This document shows positions 15,598 to 24,902 of a stretch of 64,000 nt of DNA, one piece after another. Location: contig CAKSTR010000011.1 of NCBI GenBank assembly GCA_934500835.1, forward strand, positions 62,001 through 126,000, in the 5' to 3' direction. Under the pieces are notes generated by a model, which saw nothing but the letters and a program-made list of their open reading frames with translations, was not told the origin of the DNA and did not search any database. Each line of letters opens with the position of its first letter. Position 1 is the first letter of the stretch. Origin of the DNA: an uncultured Paracoccaceae bacterium (GTDB lineage: Bacteria; Pseudomonadota; Alphaproteobacteria; Rhodobacterales; Rhodobacteraceae). Both the position numbers and the translations under genes were made by a program.

Positions 15598-16730
15598 TGG
15601 ACGATACCCGGCTGCAGGACGCCAAGGCCAAGGACATCGGCCAGATCGCCGATCAGCTCGGCATTCCTGGCCTCGCGCCCTGGCCGCCCCGGCCGGGCAC
15701 GGAATCTGTCGGCCCCTGCCCGAAATGCGGCGGCCGCGACCGCTTCTCGATCAGCGTCAACCGGAAGCTGTTCAATTGCCGGCGCTGCGAGGGCAAGGGT
15801 GACGTGATCAGCCTGGTGCGCTTCGTGCGCGGCTGCAGCCTGCCCGAGGCTCTGGACTGGCTCTGCGGGCCGGAGCCGCAAATGTCGCCGGAAGAGCGCC
15901 GGGCCCGCAAGAAAGCCAGCGACGACAATCAGCGCCGGAATGAAGAGCGCGCGGCCCGGGAACGACGGCGGGAGATCGAGGCCGCCGGCATCCTCTGGCA
16001 CCAGGCCAAGGACTTCGACCGAGCGCCGCTGCGCGACTATCTGCGTGCGCGGGGAATTACCGAGGACATGCTCCCGGATCTGCCGGTGACGTTGCGGCAT
16101 CACCCGGATCTGCCCTATATGGTGCGGGCCGACCAGGGCTGGCGCGAGATCCACCGTGGCCCGGCCATGCTGGCGCTGGTCCAGGCCCCCAATGGTCGTG
16201 GCCGCGGCTGTCACCGCACCTGGTACGATCCGGCCGCGCCGCAGGGCAAGATCAGCATCATCGATCCCGAAACCGGCACCGGCCAACCCCGAAAGAAGAT
16301 GCGGGGCTCGAAGCGGGGAGCTGCGATCCGGCTGCACACGCCCGCCGCGCCTTGGGACACGCTGGTCATGGGCGAGGGGATCGAGACCACGCTGACCGCG
16401 CTCTGCGCCCGGGTCTGGCCGGATGCGGCGTTCTGGGCGGGGGTCGATCTCGGCAACATCTCCGGCCGCCGCCAGAGCGGCAAGGGCCTGCGCTTCTCCG
16501 GGCTGCCGGACATGACGGATCGCGAGGCTTTCGTGCCGCCGCCCTGGGTGCGGCGCTGGATCCTGATCGAGGATGGCGACAGCGACCCGCGCGATACCCG
16601 ATCCCGGTTCCTGTCGGGCGCCCGTCGCGCCATGGCGCTGATTCCGGGCCTGCGCGCCCAGATCGTGCCCTGCCCGCCGGGGCGCGATCTGAACGACCTG
16701 CTGCTGGAGGGCGAGGATGTCGACGGCTGA
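15588..16730 (+). CDS. Phage DNA primase (CHC2 zinc finger plus Toprim-like)
   Basis: A 380-residue primase. An N-terminal zinc ribbon (CPKCGGRDRFSISVNRKLFNC, with a downstream CRRC motif, residues about 40-70) binds template DNA. A linker rich in Arg/Glu follows. The C-terminal half has a Toprim-like fold with LVMGEGIETTLTAL, where Glu coordinates metal, then IEDGDSDP and a final DLNDLL. ATG 15588 has a GAGG site and overlaps the upstream gene by 10 bases. With the SF3 helicase downstream it should start lagging-strand synthesis at the phage origin. Confidence 0.85.
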   Translation: MAVMDDTRLQDAKAKDIGQIADQLGIPGLAPWPPRPGTESVGPCPKCGGRDRFSISVNRKLFNCRRCEGKGDVISLVRFVRGCSLPEALDWLCGPEPQMSPEERRARKKASDDNQRRNEERAARERRREIEAAGILWHQAKDFDRAPLRDYLRARGITEDMLPDLPVTLRHHPDLPYMVRADQGWREIHRGPAMLALVQAPNGRGRGCHRTWYDPAAPQGKISIIDPETGTGQPRKKMRGSKRGAAIRLHTPAAPWDTLVMGEGIETTLTALCARVWPDAAFWAGVDLGNISGRRQSGKGLRFSGLPDMTDREAFVPPPWVRRWILIEDGDSDPRDTRSRFLSGARRAMALIPGLRAQIVPCPPGRDLNDLLLEGEDVDG

Positions 16731-16929
16731 CGCCGCCCCGCGTGCCCTGGACCGGCGGCGGTCCGCGATCGGCCGCGAGCGCAAGCAGATCGCCCGTGCA
16801 ATGGCTTGGGCCGAGGAGCAGGCCTCCAGCTGCACGACGGATGCGATGCGCGCCCGATTGCTGGAGGAACTGCTGCGCCGGGTGGCCGAAATCAGGAGCC
16901 GAGGAAGCCCATGGCCACCCGCCCGATGA
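16717..16929 (+). CDS. Small helical phage protein
   Basis: A 70-residue basic, almost entirely helical protein (RERKQIARAMAWAEEQASS). ATG 16717 follows GGAGGGCGAGG and overlaps the primase end by 14 bases; its own end overlaps the next gene. It lies between primase and helicase, so a helper role in replication is possible. No family is recognised. Confidence 0.6.
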   Translation: MSTADAAPRALDRRRSAIGRERKQIARAMAWAEEQASSCTTDAMRARLLEELLRRVAEIRSRGSPWPPAR

Positions 16930-17162
16930 CGGTGACGCTCCACCGCGTGGCCGGCATGGCCGAGCTGCGCAGAGGCGACTGGTCGCAGCGGGTGCCGATT
17001 TCGGCGCTGCCCGACCAGCTGCGGCTCTACCGCTCCCTTTGGGCGCGCAAGCGCGACGCAAAGGGCCGGACCGACCTGACCACGCCCGGCCCCTGGGCCG
17101 AGCATTACGAAGACGCCGTCCGCGCCCTGGAGCGCGCAATCAAGGAGGCCGAAGGCCCATGA
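16911..17162 (+). CDS. Small hypothetical replication-block protein
   Basis: An 83-residue protein starting at ATG 16911 after GAGGAAG. It has a beta-rich N-terminus (TVTLHRVAGMAELRRGDW) and a helical C-terminus (YEDAVRALERAIKEAE). Its stop overlaps the helicase start as ATGA, implying coupled translation. The function is unknown. Confidence 0.6.
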   Translation: MATRPMTVTLHRVAGMAELRRGDWSQRVPISALPDQLRLYRSLWARKRDAKGRTDLTTPGPWAEHYEDAVRALERAIKEAEGP

Positions 17163-19018
17163 GCGAGGATGACAGGCTATCCCGTGTCCGGGACGTGATG
17201 TCCCATGCCGAGGATGTCGATCTGCCCGAGGGGCTGATGCTACCGGATGCCGGTGACAGCCCTGGCGCCGATGATCCCGGCCATGACGGCATCGACCCCG
17301 GGCCGCCCCCGCCGCCGCAGGGCGAGGATGATGCGCCGCCCCCGGAAGCGCGTTGCGTCTGCCTGCCGCTGAACGACTTCGGGAATGGCCAGCGCCTGAT
17401 CGTGCATTTCGGGGAGAACCTGATCTGGATTCCCCGCGTCGGCTGGTTCGTCTGGACCGGGATGGCCTGGCGTGCGGATCCGGACGGGATCGAGGTCAGG
17501 AGGCTGGCACATCAACTCTCCGAACTGATCGCCCGCGAGATCCATCACATGCCGCTGGCCAGGGAGGATGAGCGCGTACTGTCCGAGGCCGAGACGGCTG
17601 CGGCGGAACTGGAGGAGCTTGGCGTCATCCCCGCCAAGGATCGGACGGAAGATCAGCTGACCCAGATGGCCCGGGCGGCGAAGATCCTGGCGATGGCAAA
17701 GGACGTCAAGGACCGGCGCGACAAGTCGATCGGGCGCCGGCTGACCCATGCAAAGAACGCCGGCAACTCGAATGCGCTGAAGAACCTGATGGTCGAAGCG
17801 GCGACCTCGATCGCCCGGCCGCTGGAGGACCTCGATGCCGATCCGCTGGTGATCAACACCCTGGGCGGCGTGCTGAAATTCGTGATCGAGCCGGGCGAGG
17901 ACGACGGCGGCGCCAATCCGCCGCGCCCCGCACCCCGATTGCAGGTCCTGCCGCATTCCCGCGAGCAGCTGCTGTCCAAGATCGTGCCGGTCGAATACGA
18001 TGCCGGCGCCCGATGTCCGCGGTTCATGGCCTTCCTGGAGCGCATCCAGCCCTCGGCCGAGATGCGGCGGTTCCTGCAGCGCTGGATCGGCTATTCGCTC
18101 ACCGGCCTCACATCCGAGCAGAAGTTCGCCTTCTTCTATGGAGCTGGCGCCAACGGCAAGTCGGTCCTGGTCGATCTGATTGCGAGGATCGCCGGCGACT
18201 ATGCCGCATCGGCGAAGATCGAGTCGATCACCGGCAAGAACCGCCGTGGCGGTGGCGATGCCACGCCCGACCTGATGCCGCTGATCGCGGCACGCTTCGT
18301 CCGCACATCCGAGCCGGACGAGGGGCAGAAGCTTCAGGAAGGCTTGATCAAGGAACTGACCGGCGGCGAGCCGATCCTGGTCCGCGCGCTGAACGAAAAT
18401 TTCGTGCTGGTCTATCCGATCTTCAAGCTGACGATCTCGGGGAACCACAAGCCCGAGATCCATGGCGGCGACGACGGGATCTGGCGGCGCGTGCTTCTGG
18501 TGCCCTTCGACATCCAGATTCCGCCGGAGGAGCGCGATCCTGACCTCGGCGCCAAGCTCTGGGAGGAGCGTGCCGGTATCCTCAACTGGCTGATCGCGGG
18601 GGTGATGGACTACCTGTCAGGCGGTCTCCAGGTGCCGGAGGCCGTCTCGGCCGCCACGGCCGACTATCGCGAGGACAGCGACCCTGTCGGCACCTTCCTG
18701 ACCACGTGCTGCGAGGTGACAGGCAGCGCGGAAGATCGGATCCCGGCCAAGCGTCTCGGCGAGGCGATCAACTGGTGGATCGATGACGCCGGCCGCGGCA
18801 CCTGGAGCCCCCAGACCATCTACAAGAAGCTGCGAGCGAAGGCCGAGCGATGGAAGAGCCCCCGCACCGGCCAGATGTTCCGGTCCCGCAAGGCCAGCAC
18901 CGCCTTCTATGAGGGGTTGCGCCTCACCGAGGAGTTCGGCCAGCGTTTCTATGCGCTTCACCGCGACCAGGCGGGCAAGATCATCCCCGGGCAGCACGAT
19001 CCGGAGGATCTTCGATGA
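17159..19018 (+). CDS. Phage/plasmid primase-helicase, P4 family (SF3)
   Basis: A 619-residue protein with a D5-type N-terminal domain (about residues 200-300) and an SF3 helicase domain. The Walker A motif GAGANGKSVL is near residue 328 and sensor-type KLTISGNHKP is near residue 425. A short winged-helix-like C-terminus follows. It unwinds DNA at the origin, probably working with the upstream primase. ATG 17159 overlaps the previous stop. The region directly downstream has strongly structured repeats that could be the replication origin. Confidence 0.85.
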   Translation: MSEDDRLSRVRDVMSHAEDVDLPEGLMLPDAGDSPGADDPGHDGIDPGPPPPPQGEDDAPPPEARCVCLPLNDFGNGQRLIVHFGENLIWIPRVGWFVWTGMAWRADPDGIEVRRLAHQLSELIAREIHHMPLAREDERVLSEAETAAAELEELGVIPAKDRTEDQLTQMARAAKILAMAKDVKDRRDKSIGRRLTHAKNAGNSNALKNLMVEAATSIARPLEDLDADPLVINTLGGVLKFVIEPGEDDGGANPPRPAPRLQVLPHSREQLLSKIVPVEYDAGARCPRFMAFLERIQPSAEMRRFLQRWIGYSLTGLTSEQKFAFFYGAGANGKSVLVDLIARIAGDYAASAKIESITGKNRRGGGDATPDLMPLIAARFVRTSEPDEGQKLQEGLIKELTGGEPILVRALNENFVLVYPIFKLTISGNHKPEIHGGDDGIWRRVLLVPFDIQIPPEERDPDLGAKLWEERAGILNWLIAGVMDYLSGGLQVPEAVSAATADYREDSDPVGTFLTTCCEVTGSAEDRIPAKRLGEAINWWIDDAGRGTWSPQTIYKKLRAKAERWKSPRTGQMFRSRKASTAFYEGLRLTEEFGQRFYALHRDQAGKIIPGQHDPEDLR

Positions 19019-19236
19019 CCGCCCGAAAGCCCCGCACCCCTGTTTCGCGGGAGGGACGGGAGGCAATTCCCATCGAAACGGGAGGCAATCGACCTGCCAG
19101 GGGTTCGGGGGAAGTCGAGCCAGATCAACGCCTTGCTGCCGGTCACGGGAGGGACGGGAGGAACGGGAGGGAATTCCCGCGCGTATGTAAGAGAGGTCGT
19201 CTGTCCGGGGTCGGGGGAGTTGTCTTCTTCACGTAG
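19015..19236 (+). CDS. Doubtful small frame over repeat array
   Basis: A 73-residue frame whose ATG overlaps the helicase stop as ATGA. It runs through the CGGGAGG repeat array, giving Gly/Arg-rich repeats, and ends in GVVFFT. The overlap favours a real gene; the composition suggests that it only reads through a cis-acting element. Confidence 0.3.
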   Translation: MTARKPRTPVSREGREAIPIETGGNRPARGSGEVEPDQRLAAGHGRDGRNGREFPRVCKRGRLSGVGGVVFFT

Positions 19237-19369
19237 CGCGGAAAATGCCTCCCGTTCCTCCCGTCCCTCCCATGCTCATACCCAAGCCAATGATTTCCAT
19301 GTGAAATCCGGCCTGAACATTGCTTCCGTTTCCCTCCCGTGACTTCGCCTCTCCCTCCCTTCCCTCCCG
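19048..19369. repeat. Opposed CGGGAGG arrays, candidate phage origin
   Basis: Six CGGGAGG copies on the plus strand start at 19048, 19057, 19079, 19146, 19155 and 19164. Six CCTCCC copies in opposite orientation start at 19248, 19257, 19266, 19333, 19354 and 19363; four of these have the full CCTCCCG and two (19266, 19354) vary at the last base. Many are spaced 9 bp. Segments 19147-19170 and 19248-19271 form a perfect 24-bp inverted repeat across a 77-base spacer. The G3 tracts could also form G-quadruplexes. The array follows the helicase gene and occupies the gap before 19414. Confidence 0.65.
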
Positions 19370-19413
19370 TCGCTTTCAACATCTAGGAAAAACACCGAAA
19401 GGAACCACAAGAT

Positions 19414-20187
19414 GTGGAAATGGTCAGCGAAACAGATCTGGGGCTGATGGCGGCGCGGCTGGTCGCGGTGAGGCAGGAGGCGCTGCAGGCGGTCGGCCGT
19501 TGGCTGAAAGTCTCGCTGCCGCCCAGAACGGAGGCGGACCGGCTCGCCCGCCTGCGCACCCGCGCGCTGCCGCCTGCCAGCTGCGGACCGGACATGCCGG
19601 CTGCTCCGGCGAGGGGCCCGCTGGTGGCGATGCCCCGCATGGCGATGGTGCGCACCGAGGACGGCTATGACCTGCAGCACATCGGCCATCGTGGCCGGGA
19701 TGCCGCCCGGGCCCGGGACGCCTTCGACCTCATGGCCGACCAGGCGCGCCGGGCCGGTGGCCACGAGCCCTTCACCGCAACCCAGAAGCTGGCGGGCCGT
19801 GCCTATGCCACGCTGGTGGACCGCCAGCGCGGGACCGGCATCCGCTGCGGCTCGGCCGAGACGCTGGCAGGCTCGGACGCCAACGCCCTGTATCGCCGGT
19901 CGGTCGACCAGATCCTGATCGAGGCCGAGCAGGTGGCGCGGATGCAGGCGGCGATCGGCGAGGATTGGGCGCTGGAGGTGACGCGCAAGTCGAAGCGCCG
20001 CCGCGAGCCGATCACCGTGCGCGAGCTGGTGGATCGGGTGTGCCTGGGGGGCGAGACGATCGGGGATGTGCTGAAGGCCGCTGGCTGGTCGGTCTATGGC
20101 GAGACCCGGGGATGGGCGCAGCGCGCCCTGGCTGAAGCGCTGGACCGCGTCTACGCGGCTACCTCATTTCGGGGGTTGACGTCTTAA
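19414..20187 (+). CDS. Hypothetical phage protein with C-terminal HTH-like region
   Basis: A 257-residue protein. The GTG start at 19414 has AGGA ten bases upstream; ATG 19420 is the alternative. The middle part is helical (QKLAGRAYATLVDRQRGTG). The C-terminus (ITVRELVDRVCLGGETIGDV, then a KAAGWSVYGE segment) looks like a helix-turn-helix. Position between replication genes and terminase is where late-gene activators or antiterminators usually sit, so a regulatory role is plausible, though no family match is recognised. Confidence 0.6.
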   Translation: MEMVSETDLGLMAARLVAVRQEALQAVGRWLKVSLPPRTEADRLARLRTRALPPASCGPDMPAAPARGPLVAMPRMAMVRTEDGYDLQHIGHRGRDAARARDAFDLMADQARRAGGHEPFTATQKLAGRAYATLVDRQRGTGIRCGSAETLAGSDANALYRRSVDQILIEAEQVARMQAAIGEDWALEVTRKSKRRREPITVRELVDRVCLGGETIGDVLKAAGWSVYGETRGWAQRALAEALDRVYAATSFRGLTS

Positions 20188-20223
20188 CTCCGCCGGATGT
20201 AGCGTCAGCGCCATGATCCAAAG

Positions 20224-20261
20224 ATGCGCCCGGAGGCCACCGCCTCGCGGGCGCTTCGCAT
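20224..20261 (+). terminator. Long hairpin after the early rightward block
   Basis: ATGCG pairs with CGCAT on the outside, CCCG with CGGG and GAGG with CCTC inside, with a short CCACC loop and a small bulge; TTT follows. It lies 37 bases after the gene ending at 20187 and could terminate or attenuate transcription before the packaging genes. Confidence 0.5.
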
Positions 20262-20428
20262 TTCCGGCATACCCCGGCGCGCCCGCCGACAGGCGCGGAT
20301 AGCACGGCCAGCAGCAGCGGCGGGGCGGCTGGCCACCCAAACATCACGGGTCCTTCCGCCCACCGACCGTATACGGGGCGCTGACGCGTGTTTGTTTTTC
20401 TGATGCGGGGTTTCGTGAGGGTGCAACG

Positions 20429-20452
20429 GCGCAACGGTCGGGACGGTTGCGC
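20429..20452. promoter_or_regulatory. Palindrome upstream of terminase
   Basis: GCGCAAC, GTC, GAC and GTTGCGC form an almost perfect 24-bp palindrome. It is flanked by further GCAACG copies at 20423 and 20453. It lies 28 bases before the small terminase start, where a late-gene activator site or a cos/pac recognition site would be expected. Confidence 0.45.
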
Positions 20453-20479
20453 GCAACGGGGAGTGTTCGGGAGAGGCTG

Positions 20480-21019
20480 ATGGAACGCATGACGCGCGCG
20501 GCCGCCGCACGTGAGCTGGGGATCGACAAGTCCACGCTCACCCGCTGGGTCCAGAAACATCCTGCCCTGGTGGGGGATGACGGCCTGGTCGATCTGGCCG
20601 AGCTGCGCGAGCATCGCGATGCGGTCGCCAATCCCAAGCTCCAGACCCGGGGCGGCGGGGCGTCTGCGCAGACAGGCCAGATCAGGGGCAGCGGCGCCAC
20701 GGCGGTGAACGACCACCGCGCACGGGGCGAGGCGGCCAAAGCCATCTCTGCCGAGCTGGACCTGGCCGATCGGCTCAAGCTGACCCTGGTCCGGGCGGAT
20801 GTCGAGAGCCAGATCGCGCAGGCCGGCGAGGTCCTGCGACGCAAGGCGGCAGAGATCGCCAAGGAACGGGCCGAAGCGCTGGCCCGGATCGAGAACCCGC
20901 GCGCGATGGAGCGGGCGCTGGACGAGATGATGCGCCGCCTTCTGGAGCAGGGCGCCTCTGCACTGATCCTCGCGATGCGACCGGAGGCCGATTCGGCCGG
21001 GGAGAGCGATGCGGCTTGA
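20480..21019 (+). CDS. Terminase small subunit-like protein (Nu1 type)
   Basis: A 179-residue protein. Residues about 3-45 form a winged HTH (RAAAARELGIDKSTLTRWVQ), as in lambda Nu1, which recognises the packaging site. The C-terminal half is a long helix for contact with the large subunit. ATG 20480 follows GAGAGG, and the end overlaps the large subunit gene by 11 bases. It opens the late structural operon. Confidence 0.75.
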   Translation: MERMTRAAAARELGIDKSTLTRWVQKHPALVGDDGLVDLAELREHRDAVANPKLQTRGGGASAQTGQIRGSGATAVNDHRARGEAAKAISAELDLADRLKLTLVRADVESQIAQAGEVLRRKAAEIAKERAEALARIENPRAMERALDEMMRRLLEQGASALILAMRPEADSAGESDAA

Positions 21020-23072
21020 GTCGCTGGAGCTGTGCCACCCGGCACGGCCTGTCGTCTTCCAGGCGCTTGCCCAGGCGATCCGCCCCCCCAAGCGGCTGAC
21101 GCCGTCGGAATGGGCGCTGAAGCGCGTCGTGTCCGCCGAAAGCGGGTCGCGCTACACTGGCCTCTGGCGGCACGAACGTGCGCCGCACCTGGTCGAGATC
21201 ATGGACGCCCTCGGGCCGGACGATCCGGCCGAGGACATCGTCTTCGTCAAATCGGCGCAGGTCGGCGGGTCCGAGGTGGGGATCAACCTCTTCGGCTATG
21301 TGGTCGAGCAGGATCCCGGCCCGGTTATGATCGTGCTGCCGAGCCATGACGAGGCCACGAAGTATGTCCGGGTGAAGCTGCAGCCCACGATCGACGAGAC
21401 GCCCAGCCTGCGCTCGCGCGTGCTGGAGATGACGACCCGGACCGAGCGGGGCAGCACGGCCAGCTACAAGCGATTCCGCGGCGGTTTCGCCCAGGTCACC
21501 TTCGCGGGATCGTCGAAGGGCCTGCAGATGCTGTCGGCCCGCTACACCATCGGCGACGAGGTCAGCGAATGGCCGGCCGAGGCCGGGGAGCGGGGCGATC
21601 CGGTCGCCCAGCTGAAGGCTCGGACCGAGATCTACGAGCGGGACCGCAAGCGGCTGTGGGTGTCGACGCCGGCGATGCTGGGCAGCTGCAGGATCACGTC
21701 CGACTTCGAGCGGAGCGACAAGCGCCGCCGCTATGTGCCCTGCCCTCATTGCGGCGCCTACCAAGTGCTGCGGTTCGAGCGGCTGAAATGGGACAGCGAG
21801 ACCTGGCCGCACCGCGCCTGGTTCGAATGCGCGGCATCCGGTTGCGTGATCGAGCATCTGGACAAGCACGCGATGATGCAGGCCGGCATCTGGATCGCGA
21901 CGGCGGGCGAGGATGCGCCGGGAGATGTGATCCCGGCCGACGAGATCGGCGACTGGCGGCAGCGCGAAGTGCCGACCCGGGTGCGAGGCTTCCACATCTG
22001 GCGGGCCTACAGCCTGTTTTCCAGCTGGGAGGCCATCGTCAGCGAGTATCTGGATGCCAAGGCCAAGGGGCATGATCGGCTGAAGGTGTTCTCGCAGCAG
22101 GTTCTGGGCGAGGCCTGGGAGGATCGGGGCGATGCGCCGGATGCAGAGAAGCTGCACCAGTCGCGGGTTTTCGGCCTGGCGAAGGGCGTGCTGGCGAAGG
22201 ATGGCCCGGTCGTTCTGACCGGCGCGACCGACGCGCAGGGCGACCGGCTGGAATGGGCGGTGTGGGGCTGGTCGGAAGGAATGACCCGCTGGATGGTGGA
22301 CTGGGGCGTGATCCCGGGCGATCCTTACGACGCCGGCACCTGGGTCGCACATACTGCGATGATGGACGCCCGGCGCTACAGCATCGGCCCCAACGTCATC
22401 GGGGTGGATGCCTGGGCGATCGACTCGGGCTACGCCAGCCACGCGGTCTACAACTACACCCGGGGCCGGCCGGGCGTGTTCGCGATCGACGGCCGCGAGG
22501 GTCGCACCGACCCGTTCGTGGGCACGCCGAAGAAGGTGGACGTGAAATGGTCGGGCAAGGTGATCCGCAAGGGGGCGATGCTCTGGCCGCTGGGAACATT
22601 CGCGCTGAAGTCTGATCTCTACGCGGCGGTCCGCAAGGCTATCCACCGTGCGGAGGCCAAGAGCGCGGCGGAAGGGGCAGAGGTGCCATGGCCCCCGGGG
22701 GCGATGATCCTGCCGGCCGACGTCGATCTGGCCTATGCAGAGCAGCTGACCTCCGAGCACCTGAAAGAGGTCGAGACGAAATCCGGCGTCACCATCCGCC
22801 GTTGGGAAAAGCTTACGGGCCGTCCGAACGAGGCGCTGGACATCGCCTGCTATGCCCGGGCGATGGCCGCTCATCTGCGCCTGGACCGGCTGAAGCCGGA
22901 GCAGTGGGCGGCGCTCCGGGCGGAGCGCTTCGGCCAGCCGGTGGAGGACGATCCCCAGGGCGACCTGTTCGAAGTGCCGATCGGCGCCGCCGTCGCCGTT
23001 GCCCCAGATACATCCGCCGCCCCTGACGGGTCGGCACAAAGAGGCCGCCGGGTGCGGGGCCGGGTGAGGTAG
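21009..23072 (+). CDS. Terminase large subunit, GpA family
   Basis: A 687-residue packaging motor. The ATPase shows a Walker A-like VFVKSAQVGGSE (residues 78-90) and GPVMIVLPSHDEAT. A zinc-like CPHC and the nuclease domain with an acidic GVDAWA motif near residue 465 follow. It cuts phage DNA and pumps it into the prohead through the portal. GpA-type terminases as in lambda usually act at cos ends, so this phage may have cohesive ends. Confidence 0.9.
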   Translation: MRLESLELCHPARPVVFQALAQAIRPPKRLTPSEWALKRVVSAESGSRYTGLWRHERAPHLVEIMDALGPDDPAEDIVFVKSAQVGGSEVGINLFGYVVEQDPGPVMIVLPSHDEATKYVRVKLQPTIDETPSLRSRVLEMTTRTERGSTASYKRFRGGFAQVTFAGSSKGLQMLSARYTIGDEVSEWPAEAGERGDPVAQLKARTEIYERDRKRLWVSTPAMLGSCRITSDFERSDKRRRYVPCPHCGAYQVLRFERLKWDSETWPHRAWFECAASGCVIEHLDKHAMMQAGIWIATAGEDAPGDVIPADEIGDWRQREVPTRVRGFHIWRAYSLFSSWEAIVSEYLDAKAKGHDRLKVFSQQVLGEAWEDRGDAPDAEKLHQSRVFGLAKGVLAKDGPVVLTGATDAQGDRLEWAVWGWSEGMTRWMVDWGVIPGDPYDAGTWVAHTAMMDARRYSIGPNVIGVDAWAIDSGYASHAVYNYTRGRPGVFAIDGREGRTDPFVGTPKKVDVKWSGKVIRKGAMLWPLGTFALKSDLYAAVRKAIHRAEAKSAAEGAEVPWPPGAMILPADVDLAYAEQLTSEHLKEVETKSGVTIRRWEKLTGRPNEALDIACYARAMAAHLRLDRLKPEQWAALRAERFGQPVEDDPQGDLFEVPIGAAVAVAPDTSAAPDGSAQRGRRVRGRVR

Positions 23073-23079
23073 ACCAGCC

Positions 23080-23289
23080 ATGATCGATTATGCCGCGCGG
23101 CTTGCCCTGGTGCAGGCGGCGATCAATGCCCTGCTTTCCGGAGGGATGCAGAGCTACGAGATCGAGGGGCAGAAGGTCACCAAGCTGGACCTCGACAGCC
23201 TGACCAAGGAGGAGGCGCGGCTGGTCGCCAAGCTGAAGCGGCAGCAGGCCGGAGGCCGTGGCGCTTTCCGGGCAGTGGTGCCGCGATGA
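23080..23289 (+). CDS. Head-tail joining protein gpW-like
   Basis: A 69-residue protein with the small alpha/beta gpW fold (ARLALVQAAINALLSGGMQS, then TKLDLDSLTKEE). In lambda, gpW enters the portal channel and is needed for DNA stabilisation and tail attachment. It lies between terminase and portal exactly as W does in lambda; its stop overlaps the portal start. Confidence 0.8.
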   Translation: MIDYAARLALVQAAINALLSGGMQSYEIEGQKVTKLDLDSLTKEEARLVAKLKRQQAGGRGAFRAVVPR

Positions 23290-24902
23290 CCTCCGCCAGA
23301 CGGCGTCCCGCCGTGCCGCTGCAGCTGAACGCGCTGGATCGCGCCATCGGCATCTTCTCGCCGCAGCGCGCCGTCATGCGTGGGGCGGCGCGCTACCTGC
23401 TGAAGGCCGCCTCCGGCTTTGCCGCGGCCCGCCGCGATCGGAACGCCACCAGGGGCTGGGAAGCGCGGGCCGGTGCCAGCGCGGACTATGACACGCTGCC
23501 GGACCTGGACGTGCTTCGCGCGCGGTCGCGGGATCTCGTGCGAAACGACCCGCTGGCGCAAAGCTCCATCGCCACCAAGGTCGCCAGCGTCATCGGCACC
23601 GGCCATGTGATGCGGCCCGAGATCGACGCGCGCCGGCTGGGGCTGACGCCGGAGCAGGCCGAAGCCTGGGAGACCGAGGCGCTGGACATCTGGACGGACT
23701 GGGCCTGGAGCGCGGATTGCGACGTCTCCCGGACCCAGACCTTCGCCGAGCTGGAGGATCTGGTCTACAGGTCGCGCCTGCTGTCCGGCGATGTCTTCGT
23801 GGTGCGTCGGTTCAAGCGCCGGCCAGGACGTCTGCTGGCGACTGCGGTGCAGGTGATCGAGGCGGACCGGCTGTCGAACCCCAACTGGGCTGCGGATTCC
23901 GCGACTCTGGCCGGCGGGGTGGAACTGGATGGCGATGGCGCGCCGGTGGCCTATCATTTCGCGGATCGGCATGTGCTGGACCGCCACCAGAGCGGCACTG
24001 TCACCTGGACCCGTGTCCCGGCGTTCGACGGGACCGGACGGCGGCTGGTGCTGCACATCCACGGTCCGCGCTGGCGGCCGGACATGACCCGTTACGCTCC
24101 ACTGCTGGCCCCGGTGATCGAGTCGCTGAAACAGCGCTCGCGCTATACCGAGGCCGAACTGATGGCGGCGGTGATCTCGGCCTGTTTCGCCATCGGCATG
24201 AAGTCGGACGAGGGCGACCTGTCCGAGGCGCTGGCGAAGGTGGCCACCGGCGGGGCGCCGGCGCAGGCGGCGAAGGGGGATATCCGGCTGGACGAGCCGG
24301 GGATGATCTTCGACCTGATGCCCGGCGAGGAGGTGATGAACTTCGAGCCGGGCCGCCCCAATCCGGCCTTCGCCCCCTTCGTCGATGCGATCGCCCGCGA
24401 GGTCGGCGCCTTCACCGACCTGCCGCATGAGCTGCTGGTCAAGCAGTTTCAGGCCAGCTACTCGGCCAGCCGCGCCGCGCTGGAAATGGCCTGGATGTTC
24501 TTCCGGGCCGACCGCGAACTGCATGTGACGCAGTTCTGCGCGCCGATCTACGAGGACGTGATCACCGAAGCGGTGGCGCGGGGCCTGCTGAAGGCGCCGG
24601 GCCTCCTGAACGATCCGCTGCGGCGGCAGGCCTGGCTGAGCGGAGTCTGGATGGGGCCGGCCCGGCCGACCATCGACCCCGTCAAGGATGCGACGGCCGA
24701 CCAGATGTATCTCGACATGGGGGTGACCACCCTGACGCGGATCTCCGCCGAGCGGTTCGGCGTGGATTACCGCACCGTGCGGGCGCGGCGGGCGCTGGAC
24801 GGAACCGATGCCCGGGAGGCTGCCGCGCGCAAGGCGGCCGTGCCGGCTCCGGCAGAGGACGAAGACGAGGGATCGGACGAGGAGAGACCCGATGCTGGTT
24901 GA
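23286..24902 (+). CDS. Portal protein, lambda family
   Basis: A 538-residue lambda gpB-like portal that forms the dodecameric DNA gate of the head. Typical segments are ARSRDLVRNDPLAQSSI near the N-terminus, the central DVFVVRRFKRRPG and the helical stem region with FQASYSASRAALEMAW. The C-terminus is acidic. ATG 23286 overlaps the gpW stop (ATGA), and the end overlaps the protease gene by 11 bases. Confidence 0.9.
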   Translation: MTSARRRPAVPLQLNALDRAIGIFSPQRAVMRGAARYLLKAASGFAAARRDRNATRGWEARAGASADYDTLPDLDVLRARSRDLVRNDPLAQSSIATKVASVIGTGHVMRPEIDARRLGLTPEQAEAWETEALDIWTDWAWSADCDVSRTQTFAELEDLVYRSRLLSGDVFVVRRFKRRPGRLLATAVQVIEADRLSNPNWAADSATLAGGVELDGDGAPVAYHFADRHVLDRHQSGTVTWTRVPAFDGTGRRLVLHIHGPRWRPDMTRYAPLLAPVIESLKQRSRYTEAELMAAVISACFAIGMKSDEGDLSEALAKVATGGAPAQAAKGDIRLDEPGMIFDLMPGEEVMNFEPGRPNPAFAPFVDAIAREVGAFTDLPHELLVKQFQASYSASRAALEMAWMFFRADRELHVTQFCAPIYEDVITEAVARGLLKAPGLLNDPLRRQAWLSGVWMGPARPTIDPVKDATADQMYLDMGVTTLTRISAERFGVDYRTVRARRALDGTDAREAAARKAAVPAPAEDEDEGSDEERPDAG

